NCBI GenBank assembly: GCA_963930775.1
Contig: OZ005707.1
Span: 3,162,001-3,226,000 of the forward strand
Source: Cliona cf. orientalis
Taxonomy: Eukaryota > Porifera > Demospongiae > Clionaida > Clionaidae
Length of the DNA stretch: 64,000 nt
Direction of reading: 5' to 3'
Under the pieces are notes generated by a model. It saw only the letters and a program-made list of their open reading frames with translations. It was not told the DNA's origin and did no database searches. This document shows, in pieces, positions 32,101 through 41,150 of this stretch (position 1 is its first letter; the number at the start of each line of letters is the position of its first letter). The position numbers were made by a program, and so were the translations under genes.

Positions 32101-33271
32101 CAAAACATATCAGTACAATAGAAAGGTCCAGCTTCTGCATCGTGGACACAAATATGAATATATCGATGTTGAATTATCCTCCAGTGAGAAGGCTGATTCT
32201 CCTCATGAAAATCAAAGAAGTGGCAGCCCAGTCAGAAAGGAGCATCCCTCGTCATGGGTGGTGAACCCATCACCATCGGGACAGGATAATGGAGTTCAAC
32301 GATCGCTTCAATCCATGTCTTTAAGAAGAAAGAAGCAGCTTCCACTGCAGGAGAAGTCTTTAGAGGGCAGCTCTGCTGGGGCAGACAGTAGTGATGGTGT
32401 AGATGATGCATCAGTCCCCCCACTTCCACCCCTACCAAGCGATACGAGCATCAGTGGCACTAGCTGTGAGTCTCCAAAGTCACCACGCAAGCCTCAGCCT
32501 CTCCCACGCAAGGGTGTGCACTCCCAGCTATCCAGTAGTGAGCTAGTTTCCAGTATTGATTCCTACATTGCCCAGCAAGCAGTACACTCAGAGGTGGTGC
32601 ATTCAGAGTCTTTAGATGATAGGCATCACCCAGTCAAAAGTGACAGTCATCGAGCAAGAGCTTTCCCTCCATTTCACCCTCCTGATCAGGAAGTTGTGAC
32701 CCCAAAAATTAAGTCAATTCAGGTGGAAATTGCAAAAGAGCAGCAAGAGTTTGGTTTTGATGAAGTTGATCTTCCTCCTCCTCCTCCAAGGCAGACGCTG
32801 AAGAGCACTGGCTCTAGTCGTAGCTCTGAGTCGCCCACACCAGTCCCTGCCGTTCCTCCGCGCCCAAACCAAGACATGAAGAGCTTTAATAATGTAACTT
32901 CACTGCCAGCACAGAGGCTCTCGGAACCACCACCACAAAAGGAGATCAAACTCCCCCTGCCACAAAAGGAGATCAACTTTCATCCTCCTGTTCCACCCAG
33001 ACCAAGGGTCCTCTGCCCAGCTGATACTGGCAGCCAGCAGAAGTATGTGGCTGTATCATTTAATGAGATTCCTGCTGATGATTCATCAGAGTATCATGAG
33101 GTTATTGTAAACCCCACTACTACAAGTATTCCACATGGACAGAGTAGTAATGATTCTACCGAAAACAGAGTGGAGTATACTCGTGTTGATTTTAAGCTGA
33201 CGCGTGGTCTTGGCAAGACAATTGAACAAGTGGAAGATAGAAGAAGGGGCTTCCCCGAATCAAGGCAGTGA
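23154..33271 (+). CDS. DOK/IRS-type adaptor: PH + PTB domains with long tyrosine/proline-rich tail
   Basis: Seven exons: 23154-23243, 26600-26864, 27492-27677, 27998-28886, 29640-29771, 30954-31031, 31468-33271; 1,147 residues. A PH domain spans about 14-118 (VIKEGMLRHR, WKPRYVVFKI, TEWTRLLQEYL). A PTB domain of IRS type follows at about 119-215 (QLRIRNTGFTITTC, IIHIRKYGGSESFRFQTG, CPTGEYLYSIQT). The remaining 930 residues look disordered. They carry YQNH, YQNV, YQNL and YTNI (pYxN, the Grb2 SH2 consensus), YVDL and YIDV, and many SH3-ligand-like stretches (PPLPPLP, PLPRKG, VPPRPN, VPPRPR). It ends with EYTRVDFKLTRGL. Such adaptors dock on activated receptor tyrosine kinases at the membrane and recruit SH2/SH3 proteins. 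DOK versus IRS assignment is open; the protein is larger than DOKs and has no catalytic domain. Start: first ATG in frame with the PH domain. Confidence 0.9.
23735..24001. mobile_element. MITE-like element with AGCGATTCC ends
   Basis: The left end TATACTAGCGATTCCAGAGG pairs with the inverted right end TATAAGTAGCGATTCCGGAC, about 270 bp apart. No ORF with a recognisable domain inside. Target duplication not resolved. Confidence 0.5.
25529..25556. repeat. Poly-C tract
   Basis: Nearly uninterrupted C run (one A) in the adaptor's intron 1. The complementary strand could form a G-quadruplex. Length is likely unstable and assembly-sensitive. Confidence 0.9.
27772..27797. repeat. Poly-G tract in adaptor intron
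   Basis: Runs of nine and eight G separated by A and T, about 95 bp after the donor of the third adaptor exon. Placement in an intron close to a splice site could affect splicing if it folds in RNA. Confidence 0.85.
29243..29582. mobile_element. Second copy of the CAGNGGCG-ended element
   Basis: It starts CAGGGGCGGCTCGAGCCG and ends with the complement of CAGGGCCGTAGGAAGGG, which matches the right end of the 19216 copy. It lies in an adaptor intron and ends 57 bp before the exon at 29640. Confidence 0.5.
29801..29936. repeat. Foldback element, arms about 65 bp
   Basis: Left arm has CTCTCTTGATCTCCCAG ... AATATTGCAG; the right arm is its near complement, meeting at CAGCATGCTG (about 29868). 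The block TCCCAGCTTTTCAATGTTGC recurs at 38.7 and 51.5 kb, so this is a dispersed family. A run of 17 Gs lies just downstream (29970-29986). Confidence 0.7.
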
Positions 33272-33657
33272 TGCAAACTAATTTTATCGTGTGATCTTTT
33301 TTAATCATCATAATAACTGATCTTGCATTAACTTATAATAATAATAATTTTAATATTGACAACTTAGTCAAGGAAAAAGGGAAGAATTCTGTGCAATTGC
33401 TTGACAGGAGAGCAATATTTACACTGTATATTATATGATCACAAGAATTGTAAACTGGTGCATTTGAGCCACCATCTCTATGACTATATGTATTCACAGA
33501 AGATAATGGATACTGTAATGTGAGTCTAGTACATGTACTCTGGTCTATATATATACATGTAGTACCATTGTCATGTGTATTAATGGGCGTGGCCTACGAT
33601 GTTGTTATGTGGCGATCCTTACCAAATCCGAGACTCTGAGAGAGTGCATCTGAGAAA
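33272..33657. other. Spacer between DOK/IRS adaptor and YIPF3
   Basis: Same-strand spacer of 386 bp holding the adaptor 3' UTR and the YIPF3 promoter. An AT-rich stretch (33335-33355) and TATATATACATG (about 33547) are visible; GGGCGTGG (about 33584) could be a GC-box. No gene seen. Confidence 0.4.
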
Positions 33658-36600
33658 ATGACAGATACTGTGATTGATTTCACTGAAGTTTCTACAGAGC
33701 TAGAGACGGGAGCTTCCTATAACTCGCAAAACAGGTCAGTTTCCTTGCCTCTAGCTCTGCTGGAAAGATTTGTATGTATTACTTTCCAACAGTAAAGAAG
33801 ATCTGTATGAAGGAGTGCAATCACGTATTAGTGGAGAAGTTGCTGGACAGGTATATACGAGCTTCTAAGAATGAATATGCATGAGGTGGAGCTATAAAGA
33901 TGCAGTGCACTGCAGCTAAATTTCTATAATTTGCAAGTACTGTGGCTTACAGTGGGTTGATTTTTAATTTAGTGTCGTATTCCCACCCCACCCCTCCCCC
34001 CACCACCACCATGGCCCCACCAGCCATCCCCTTATGAATGGTTTGTTGACTTGCTACCAACCTGAACCCATCACTCTATAATTAAATCCTTCAGACTGGT
34101 TGTTAGTTACTCCACTGTACAGGTTGTATAGGGTTAGTGGTTCTCTAGTACCCACCTAGCCACTTCACTGGAAACACTTGGGTGGTAAACAAACCTTGGA
34201 TTTTTTAATGGATGGATTTTGTGAACCTACTTCCTGAAGAGTAGCTGGTGGGTTTCAGCAAACTTGCGCTCGTGAATGAGGAAAATGGCCGGGATGCAGG
34301 GTCTTTCTTTGAATAGCGTGTGGCAGAATAGTAATGGAGAGCTAGACGTACATTGTAGAAATCACCTAACTGGAATGTGGTGTCATACAAGAGCAGCTGT
34401 GTTTCGTTCAGTATTAGTACCAGGCAGAGGCGGAGATGGGACTCCAAAAGTGGGGGTGCTTGTGGGCATGGCATGTGATCATACCAGAATGCATGTGATA
34501 TGAAAACTCTACGTGTGACAGGTAAAGGTCGCCGTGGGGTTTCTTATTAATGCTCAGCAAGCACACTATGAAGAACGCTAAGTAAGTTACTCGTTTTCTA
34601 GCCTAGTTAAATACACAGACTCGGTGATTCTACTATTGCTGTTGCATGACTTCTTACTCCAAGAAAACATCTGGGGAGGGGAGGGAGAGGGCTTTGTCCA
34701 GAGGGCCTTGAACTGGGCTAGAAGTGGGGGTGCTCTGCCCACCATGTTTTAAAGTGGGGGTGCTCAAGCACCCCCTGCACCCCCTATATCTCCGCCCCTG
34801 TACCTTACCTGCTTCATTGAGCAGCTCCTTGAGGCCACACACACACAGGTTAGGTCCAGAAATGTGTTGATCTTATGGATGAGGCCACTTCAATTTAATA
34901 TTCTGTTTCTCGGGCTGGCCTTTCCTCAGGATAGGGTCGGTAGGCCGGCTTGTAAATGAAAATAAATTCAATTAACTGGGTCAATAATCGAGTCTTATCT
35001 CGAAAAACCTATTGCGCATGCTCAGAACGTAATTAAACCCGACCTCAAACTAACAAAAGTTTTCTCTGAAAGTAGGGTCAGTCGGGCCCAAGAAACAGAG
35101 TATTAAGTTGAAGTGGCCTAAATCCTAATGTAGATTATATAATTCATCACTGGATGTACATTGCTGACTGAGTCACTTGTGTCAAAATTTAATAGTTCGT
35201 AGCTGCTGCACGTTTCTGGGGATAAAAACAGGAACATGCTCTGGTTGGCAGGATGGTTGTGCTACTCCTTTCTTGTATACCACATTTGCTCTGGTCATTT
35301 CACATTTCTTTTCTAGGCTCTTAACATACGATGGACATGTGAACATATGAGAAATTTGATGCAATATTCCCATTCCCCAAATATTGAATGACTGTAATAT
35401 TCTTGTTATCGGGAAGCTGATATGCATGGTGCTGAAAGTCTTTTGATGGACAATTTGGAGTATCGATTGCATGGTATAATTTTTCTCACTCTGGATTTTT
35501 AATGATGCAACACCATTATGGATCCATCTATTGTTGATCAGACCTATAATCATACAAATCTTCCAATACGTGTTAATTTCATTCACAAAATTTTGTGCTA
35601 GAAATAACAGTCAACTTCAAACGTGCGCCATAATATTCGATCGCTATGATATTATAAGTTAGTACAGGTTTCACACAAAAAATTTGTCACTTTACGCAAA
35701 ACGAAAAAATTTTAACAACGAAAATTTCGCTATTATAGTATATTGCTTGCTACCAGTAATGCTATTCTTGTCCATTGCCCCCTTTAACCCATGCATTGAC
35801 CTTTTGGTGTAATTTTAATTTGGTGGCATTGGTATCAATCCCAGAATTATATTCCTACCAACTCCATGTATACACATGCAGTCTCCCCTAAATGCTGACA
35901 GTTGCAATGTGCTGATGATAGAACTGAAAACTGAAATAGTCCATATTTTGGCCTGAAACAAGCTCCTCCATAATAATATTTTCTTTATTTTTATAGCTCT
36001 GGCAAGTTGGAAAACAGTCAACTCAAAAGTTTATCAGCACCTACGCACATATTGATTTCTTAAGACCCTATTTTGATGTTGAACCTTACGAGTTCAGAAA
36101 CAGGTTGATACATAATATTATTTCAGTGTAGATCTATACACATAATGATCACTCTGATGATTGTGTTGATCTAGGTTAATTCTATCGTTTCTTCCCAAAA
36201 GGTCTGTTGGAGTGTCACAGGTATCAATAACATATAATATAATATAATAATGACTATTGTTTCCCTATAATTACTGTAAACATGTATACGTAGGATGTTC
36301 CATCTGAGTTGTATGGGCCTATGATGCTCACCCTCAGCCTAGTTGCTGTGCTGCTCTATGGAATGAAGTCATCAGGTCATGAAGTGGTACGTAACATAGT
36401 GATGCATATTATAGCTTACTCTACATAGTTCTCTTAATCCTGTGTCAGGAGGAGGGCACTCTTATTGGAACAGCCTTTGCTTTCTGCTTTGGCTATTGGC
36501 TTGGAGTGTCAAGTTTGATGTTCTTTATAGCGTACATTGTTGATGCTCACTTATCAGCGATTCAAATGTTTTCTCTAGTTGTAAGTTTAAGAATATTATT

Positions 36601-37577
36601 ATGATAAAAAAATTCTATGGTTTAATGTCGTTACCAATTTGCAATTTATAGGGTTATTCTCTGAGTGGACACTGTTGTGTCTTGCTTCTCAGCACAATAT
36701 TTGACCACTATGGTAGTCCAGGGGTATTCTACATCTTTTGGATCGTCTTAGGTGGCTTATCAGGTTTGAGAATGGTAAGGCTATGGATGCTTGTAATAGT
36801 AGCAGTACTTATTGGGCATCTTGCTGCACACTACTATACTGCATATAGGTAGGAATATTCGTTTCCAGAACTTGGAGTCTAAGAGAAGGCCTTGTGTTGA
36901 CTTGCATTAGCTTTGCTCTACACATGTCATCGATTTTGTACATAAGATGGGAATACAACAAAGTATACCAAGGTTTGTAATGACTTACGCTTGTGTATGT
37001 ACCAGATTCAAGAGAGAGTGCATACCAGTTGTGTGAGAGCGAGCATTGAGCCATAGTTTGCACGATAATTACAGTATACCACATACACTGTACATAGAAA
37101 TTTTGCCAGGAGAAACTTTTTACCAATTTTGCCATCTGCTCTCATAGGCAAAATTCTTATCATGCTAATCTTTTGTCTTATGTTAAAGATTACATAGAGG
37201 ATATAGCAATCTTTGCCACATTGGCAAAACATTTTTCCACGAACTTTTTCTGCAAAGGTAGCTGGGCTTGGTGAAATTTTTATCTAGCAAAATGTTATGT
37301 ATACGATATACAGTAATGATGCATGCTAATCCTATTTCTTGCACCCTGCAGCACTCTCAGAGGCATTTTGATCAACACAATCACAAACTACATAAATAAC
37401 ATGATAATAAATAATAACAACGCTAATATTCATTCCATATTATCTACAAATTTCACTGTTAGTGATAAAGGTTTGGGAGTAGTAACATCAGCAACTACGA
37501 TATTATGTCCATCTATCAGTCCAAGTTCTAAAAAAAACGACAAGAATAAAATCTGTATAGCAATAACAATACTATAA
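33658..37577 (+). CDS. YIPF3: YIPF3, Golgi multi-pass Yip1-domain protein
   Basis: Eight exons: 33658-33734, 33793-33850, 35997-36103, 36175-36220, 36294-36386, 36449-36580, 36652-36848, 37352-37577; 311 residues (human about 350). YIPF3 is a five-pass Golgi membrane protein that works with YIPF4. Diagnostic stretches are ANIDILRPYFDVEP-like AHIDFLRPYFDVEP, ELYGPMML, and CFGYWLGVSS. Hydrophobic segments lie at about 104-122, 131-165, 172-190, 198-214 and 217-233. The seventh exon reads through the apparent donor after GLRM into the last membrane helix. The final exon (STLRGIL, aligning with EGILDTLEG of human as I recall it) encodes an Asn-rich lumenal tail with an NFT glycosylation sequon. 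It overlaps the last coding exon of UBA3 on the other strand. The last exon is the least certain. Confidence 0.92.
33851..35996 (+). other. YIPF3 intron 2
   Basis: This 2.1-kb intron holds the 34425-34800 element and an AT-rich segment at 35640-35745 with TTTTCG/CGAAAA blocks that may be an old MITE. The minus ORF at 35182-35586 (134 codons) has no recognisable domain. Confidence 0.5.
34425..34800. mobile_element. 376-bp element with CAGNGGCGGAGAT ends
   Basis: The left end CAGAGGCGGAGATGGG pairs with the inverted right end CAGGGGCGGAGATATAGG. Subterminal AGTGGGGGTGCT occurs three times and inverted once. CAGNGGCG ends suggest a non-autonomous hAT element. TACC flanks both sides, but a full 8-bp duplication is not clear. 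Confidence 0.6.
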
Positions 37578-40500
37578 TACTTGACTCACCAGTTAATGTC
37601 TTCTTAAGGTTATCTTTTGTTGCCTGCTCCATAGCTTCTAATGTCTATATACATTGCAACATACAGTGTCACAATGGGTAGCTACACGACACGTACTACT
37701 TACAGGCATGTATAGAGTTTTATTCTTGCCATCTATGACAGTGGTAAGGGAGGGAAGCTTCATCATACTGAAAAAATCACAGTGTCAATGTTTGTGGTAA
37801 TTATTATGATAACAATAACTATTATTGTTTTTGTGCTTACAATCGCTGGTCCTCCTTGAGGTAGTCGTACAACTCCTGGAGAGTTGCTTCAGATGAAAAT
37901 GATACAGTTATTGGTTTCATAGAGCATGAAGGACAATCCTCCTGTAAGTATCATGATCACACCCTTATTTCACATACCACCATAATACTGGTAGTAATAG
38001 TACTAATATTGACCTACTGGTAATTAAAAAACGTACGTTTTTTTCTGCCTCAAATGCAAATGTATACACTCCATCAGTATCGTTGAACACCATGTAGTTT
38101 TGGAGAGGCTTGCTACAGCTAATAATTATACACGATCAAAGTAATAGCCAGAGCTTTCATTTGGTGGTCTGGCTTCATTCAAGGTACTAAAATATTATTG
38201 GAAATACCTTGTTGCAAGCTTGAAGGTTTCCATTGCACATACAGCTGAAATAAATGTACACTACTGCATAGCAATGACAGTGAATACATTAATTTTGACT
38301 CACCAGCAATTACAGCATTAGTTGATGCAACAGCAGGTATTATGTGTTTCACAACACCTAATAAAACACAATTTGTTGACTTTGTAACAACAGAATCCCA
38401 CTTCCTCTTTCCCTATTCCCTCCAGTGGCTCCCACTCATGCAAAGAGGATGACTTATGTACAAATTGTTATCCAGAGAAAAGTTTGCTCGTCTTTGTTTA
38501 CATAAATTAAATGTTGTACCTTGGGTAAGCCTGTAAGTCACACCCTGAATTCCATACTCTGCTGCTCTATCTTGAGACTTCTTGAATATCCACATAATAT
38601 GATCAGGATTATCTCCGTCAATTGACACATCTACAGATGCGGAATTGGAACTAGACATGATTGATTAATTTAGCCTTGTCCCCAGGCTCGTCTCTAAAGT
38701 GTGCATGCAATGTTGAAAAGCTGGGAATGGGGGAAGGCTATAGTTGACTTGGATTCACCTCCAAATGGCTTTTCTTTTGTCCAAAGAAGCAGACGAACGT
38801 ACTCAATACAGTGTTGTGGCAGTCGAGGCTTGGACGCAATTGTGCACAGAGGATATGTCACCTATAGATTATCATGTTCACAATATTAATTTTAGTAGAA
38901 CTACATGTAGTATCATCAGCAATAATGCACAAACCTGAGGAGGGTAGAGATCTAACGTGCAGTCCATACAAGCTGTTATCCCAGGTAGAATTACCCGTGC
39001 ATTACCTTTAAACCCTAAAAGATGACAATTATGACAGGACTATCAATAAAAAGAGGCCAATTCTTACCTTCAGTACCTCCGTCAATGATGGGTATTATTG
39101 AACTCTGATCCAACTGTCCATCCTCACTGTACCTCAGGAGGCTCAGCTGATGGAATAGAGCAATATCAAGGATAAAAAATATTTTGTGTGTGCTGAAATA
39201 ATGTTGATGATGTTCTAAAACTATCATTAATTTATACAGTACCTTAAATGTCTATAATTTCTCATTCAATAATATTATACATACAATTCCACACTGATAC
39301 TTACAGCCATTCCGTTAATCCACCTTCTAGCCACAACAGAATCTAAACCACACACAATGATGTGAAACTCTGAGAAGTACATGTAAGTGTAATAATAATA
39401 ATTATAATGACAACAACTTAAAGAGTGTAACACTTACGTTGATAGAAGTCAGGACCATGATCCTGAATCTTACAGCAATATCTTGGCAAAATTAAGATAA
39501 AAAATTTGCTCACTCATTATTATTATGATTCTAGGAAAAAAATAGTCATAGGATACGGTGTTACACAACAGCCAGGAACTCTCTTATTGATGAAATCGGC
39601 AGCAACTTGAGCCTTAGACTTTCCAATATCAGTTGTTCTAATGAAATAAATAGCATATCAAAGAATCGAAATGTACAATCTACAAGCAAACCTGAAAAGA
39701 AACTGTCGATTGAGATTAGAAAGATCAATTGTGTCCATATCAATGCAGTGGAGTTGAGTAAAACTAAGCAGTGCCTGTTGGGAGAAATGAATCAGTCTTT
39801 AGCATAAACTTATGAATTCAATATCAGCAACGTTGCCTGTGTGCTACAACTGCATTAACAAATTAGTGCTAGCTCATAACAATCATGTGCAAAGTACTCT
39901 ACACTGACCAGATCCTTGAGGAGCTCACAGCCCAGCCCACCAGCCCCAATCACCAGAACTTTGCAGGTATCACGCAAAAACTGTAGAGTCTGTTGGAATA
40001 TAAAAATACCAGAATCAAGGAGAACATAGTAATCATTAATTTTTTCCCATTAATCATGTATGTACAAAGAATTACTTCTCATAAAAAAGTATCAGGTCTG
40101 ACAGTTTTGTGCATCACCACCTAGCTGTTACCGGTACTATGATTAGCCTCAAACCCAGGCTTTCTGCTTACTCTATAATAATATGGTACAACCTTGTGCA
40201 TGCTAGCCACGCCCTTCAATCTCTAAAGAAAGAGGGCCTACATGTATACAGCGAGTTGTTCTGGCTGAATAAAGAAAATATCTTAGGTAATCACAAACAA
40301 CATTGGATCGACCACTTTTGCATGTGGTGCTAGTAAAGTGTTATTAAAAGCAATAAATTCAAAATCTTGAGTCTGATTGGATACAACCAAGTCCTATTGC
40401 CAGAACAAGTCGTTGTACGTAAGGTTACCCGACCCTCTTTCCCTCGGATTGGGGTGTGTGGCTAGCGAGACCACTAGCCTTGTATGCAGGCCCTTCAAGA

Positions 40501-40744
40501 GGAGACCCCGGGGGCTGGCGCATGCGTGTGCAGTGTGTACCAGGCCGTTTCTCCTCCTCCTCTTGAAGGGCCTGGGTACGAGGCTAGCGAGACCACACAC
40601 TAGGTCACATGAACCCACACTAACACACAATCTCTCTAATACACACACATGTATGTACACAAATTATATCTCGAATTAACACATATGCATAGCCTCTCTC
40701 GCATGCATGTACATGACACACCTACAAGGCTAATGACACACCAT

Positions 40745-40816
<72 letters not shown>

Positions 40817-40904
40817 CAGGGCTTGGTTCGAAGTCTGGATGTGCTAATGGACTTCCCCTGCACAGAATGTACTGCAGGTGATCCCATCGTCCACTCATAT
40901 TCAT
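37430..40904 (-). CDS. UBA3: NEDD8-activating enzyme E1 catalytic subunit UBA3
   Basis: Seventeen exons: 40815-40904, 39909-39989, 39692-39774, 39557-39637, 39438-39481, 39305-39369, 39068-39146, 38935-39014, 38759-38861, 38520-38630, 38304-38357, 38208-38244, 38037-38112, 37841-37941, 37704-37767, 37590-37644, 37430-37527; 433 residues (human 463). With NAE1 it adenylates NEDD8 and passes it to UBC12 for cullin neddylation. Visible: nucleotide loop GAGGLG (45-50), [15 protein letters not shown], two CxxC zinc pairs (TACMDC, CPSC), the catalytic Cys207 in [18 protein letters not shown] [11 protein letters not shown], and a C-terminal ubiquitin-fold domain ending VADVTTPKP. An in-frame TGA just upstream supports the ATG at 40904. 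Intron 1 begins inside a (GT)n tract. It shares a 246-bp spacer with PSAT1. Confidence 0.96.
38672..38740. repeat. Fragment of the CCTTGTCCCC / AAAAGCTGGGA foldback family
   Basis: CCTTGTCCCCAGGCTCGTC followed by CAATGTTGAAAAGCTGGGA matches arms of the 29801 element. It lies in the UBA3 intron right next to the donor at 38758. Confidence 0.45.
40460..40594. repeat. Foldback element with CAGGCCCTTCAAGAGGAG arms
   Basis: The left arm CTAGCC-TTGTA-CAGGCCCTTCAAGAGGAG is mirrored at 40550-40590, with a loop of about 60 bp. Both edges carry GCTAGCGAGACCAC in direct orientation. It sits in UBA3 intron 1. Confidence 0.65.
40746..40814. repeat. (CA)n microsatellite abutting the UBA3 exon 1 donor
   Basis: About 34 AC units without interruption. 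On the minus strand the tract starts exactly at the exon boundary (CCTGAG, then GTGTGTG), so the first GT is the splice donor of UBA3 intron 1. Confidence 0.95.
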
Positions 40905-41150
40905 ACTTCACTAGTCTCGTCCCCAGACTATCACTTTTGCTCCACTGTCGATTTGTCCTAGTTCCTATGTTAAAATATTTTGAAGAAGGGGCAGTGCTAA
41001 TCTAAATTTCGTTCATTTAGAGACTAGACTGCCACGCACGTGTATGGCATGCTCTGTTGTGTATAAAATAAGGTATTTTAGCTACAAAGCTACATCTATA
41101 TAGCTATAGCTATTGGAGCAGAGGTGACGTGTGAGAATCGAACGCCGAAG
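40905..41150. promoter_or_regulatory. Bidirectional promoter region UBA3 / PSAT1
   Basis: Only 246 bp separate the two divergent start codons, so 5' UTRs and both promoters must share it. It contains GACTAGTCTCGTCCCC, CACGCACGTG (an E-box within) near 41033 and an AT-rich TATAAAATAAGG at about 41062. Which element drives which gene cannot be told from sequence. Confidence 0.55.

Noticed and set aside
35182..35586. 134-codon minus ORF in YIPF3 intron 2
   Set aside because: No recognisable domain, no splice partners in phase, average base composition; kept only as an unexplained ORF.
36775..36848. Donor right after GLRM in YIPF3 (GTAAGG at 36775)
   Set aside because: Reading on gives VRLWMLVIVAVLIGHLAAHY, a membrane helix matching YIPF3, and the next donor at 36849 keeps phase with the last exon.
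40394..40679. ORFs on both strands in UBA3 intron 1
   Set aside because: They lie in the CAGGCCCTTCAAGAGGAG foldback; the complementary arms explain open frames on both strands.
40649..41005. 118-codon plus ORF across the (CA)n tract
   Set aside because: A dinucleotide repeat without stops creates the length; the region is UBA3 exon 1 on the other strand.
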